From Allorhizobium pseudoryzae (GTDB lineage Bacteria; Pseudomonadota; Alphaproteobacteria; Rhizobiales; Rhizobiaceae), in contig NZ_CP049241.1 of NCBI RefSeq assembly GCF_011046245.1, positions 1,814,001 to 1,878,000 on the forward strand: a stretch of DNA of 64,000 bases. Direction: 5' to 3'. The position numbers were made by a program, and so were the translations under genes. Below are positions 63,747 to 64,000 of this stretch, piece after piece. The notes under the pieces were generated by a model. It did not search any database, was not told the origin of the DNA, and saw only the letters and a list, made by a program, of their open reading frames with translations. Positions within the stretch are counted from its first letter, which is position 1, and each line of letters starts with the position of its first letter.

Positions 63747-64000
63747 CTATTGCAGTGGCCAGAACCACATCAGCGTCGGCACGCTCACCAGCACGATCAG
63801 GAAGGAGAGCGGCAGGCCGAGGCGAGGGTAATCGGAAAACCGGTAGCCGCCCGGGCCCATCACCAGCGTATTGCACTGGTGACCGACAGGGGTGAGGAAA
63901 TCCGATCCGGCTCCGATCGCGACCGCCATCAAAAAGGCTTCCGGTCGATAGCTGAGCGCCGTCGCAAAGCTGACTGCGATCGGACCCATCACCAGCACGG
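63747..64000 (-). CDS. SLC13-type (sodium/anion symporter-like) transporter, C-terminal end
   Basis: Partial: 84 C-terminal residues are visible and the gene continues beyond the window. AVAIGAGSDFLTPVGHQCNTLVMGPGGYRFSDYPRLGLPLSFLI resembles the SNT-like anion-binding motif (D-FLTP-GHQ-N) of the divalent anion/Na+ symporter and CitMHS/ArsB superfamily, followed by a last membrane helix VSVPTLMWFWP. The substrate is not predictable. The 114-bp gap to gltX holds no clear terminator. Confidence 0.75.
   Translation of the reverse strand, partial: VLVMGPIAVSFATALSYRPEAFLMAVAIGAGSDFLTPVGHQCNTLVMGPGGYRFSDYPRLGLPLSFLIVLVSVPTLMWFWPLQ

Overview
The window looks like a chromosomal segment of a Rhizobiaceae alphaproteobacterium (Rhizobium/Agrobacterium/Sinorhizobium type). 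The reasons are high GC, a nepR-ecfG/phyR general stress response locus, two Ku genes flanking ligD, a sitABCD metal transporter with Mur/Fur-like boxes, many dipeptide-type ABC transporters, and palindromic intergenic mosaic repeats of the RIME type. I see no tRNA, rRNA, CRISPR array, prophage or insertion sequence.

Layout. 1-4.3 kb: non-homologous end joining (partial ku, ligD, second ku) and a divergent ECF sigma gene. 5-7.7 kb: membrane PQQ glucose dehydrogenase and a BON protein. 7.8-12.8 kb: TetR regulator plus RND efflux adaptor and pump, with a long palindromic operator. 13-16.8 kb: sulfate ABC transporter (binding protein, CysT, CysW, CysA). 17-20 kb: succinate-semialdehyde dehydrogenase, and glutaryl-CoA dehydrogenase with a divergent LysR. 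20.9-34.3 kb: phosphoribosyltransferase, dipeptidase, a complete peptide ABC system, a LysR gene, and a second peptide ABC system that has no ATPase of its own but has an amidase. 34.3-40.4 kb: a general stress response island (DUF883 protein, holin-like protein, Dps, Crp/Fnr regulator, receiver-only protein, EcfG, NepR, PhyR, HWE-type kinase, and a probable small RNA). 40.4-49.5 kb: a third peptide ABC system, split into two divergent operons, with tandem binding proteins, an M20 hydrolase and a fused double ATPase. 49.6-64 kb: EI24/CysZ-like protein, Nth, DUF2244 protein, Ada-like methyltransferase, ParDE, SorC regulator, transaldolase, SitABCD, a His-rich membrane-anchored protein, LysS, GltX and the end of an SLC13-type transporter.

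The unifying observation is regulatory. Motifs matching the alphaproteobacterial EcfG (RpoE2) promoter, GGAAC-N16/17-CGTT or the looser GGAAC-N18/19-TT, lie in front of ku-ligD, the extra ECF sigma gene, gcd, the DUF883-holin-Dps genes, nepR-ecfG, phyR and the kinase. One further motif, at 40296-40320 on the minus strand, has no protein gene behind it. It is followed by about 105 nt that fold into two hairpins with CCCCC-containing loops and a strong intrinsic terminator. By position, promoter and C-rich loops this resembles GsrN, the general-stress small RNA of Caulobacter, and it is the most interesting object in the window. DNA end joining, DNA protection (Dps), envelope-associated proteins and glucose oxidation thus appear to be tied to one stress regulon whose core regulators are encoded here.

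All function calls come from reading translated sequence and motifs; no database search was run.
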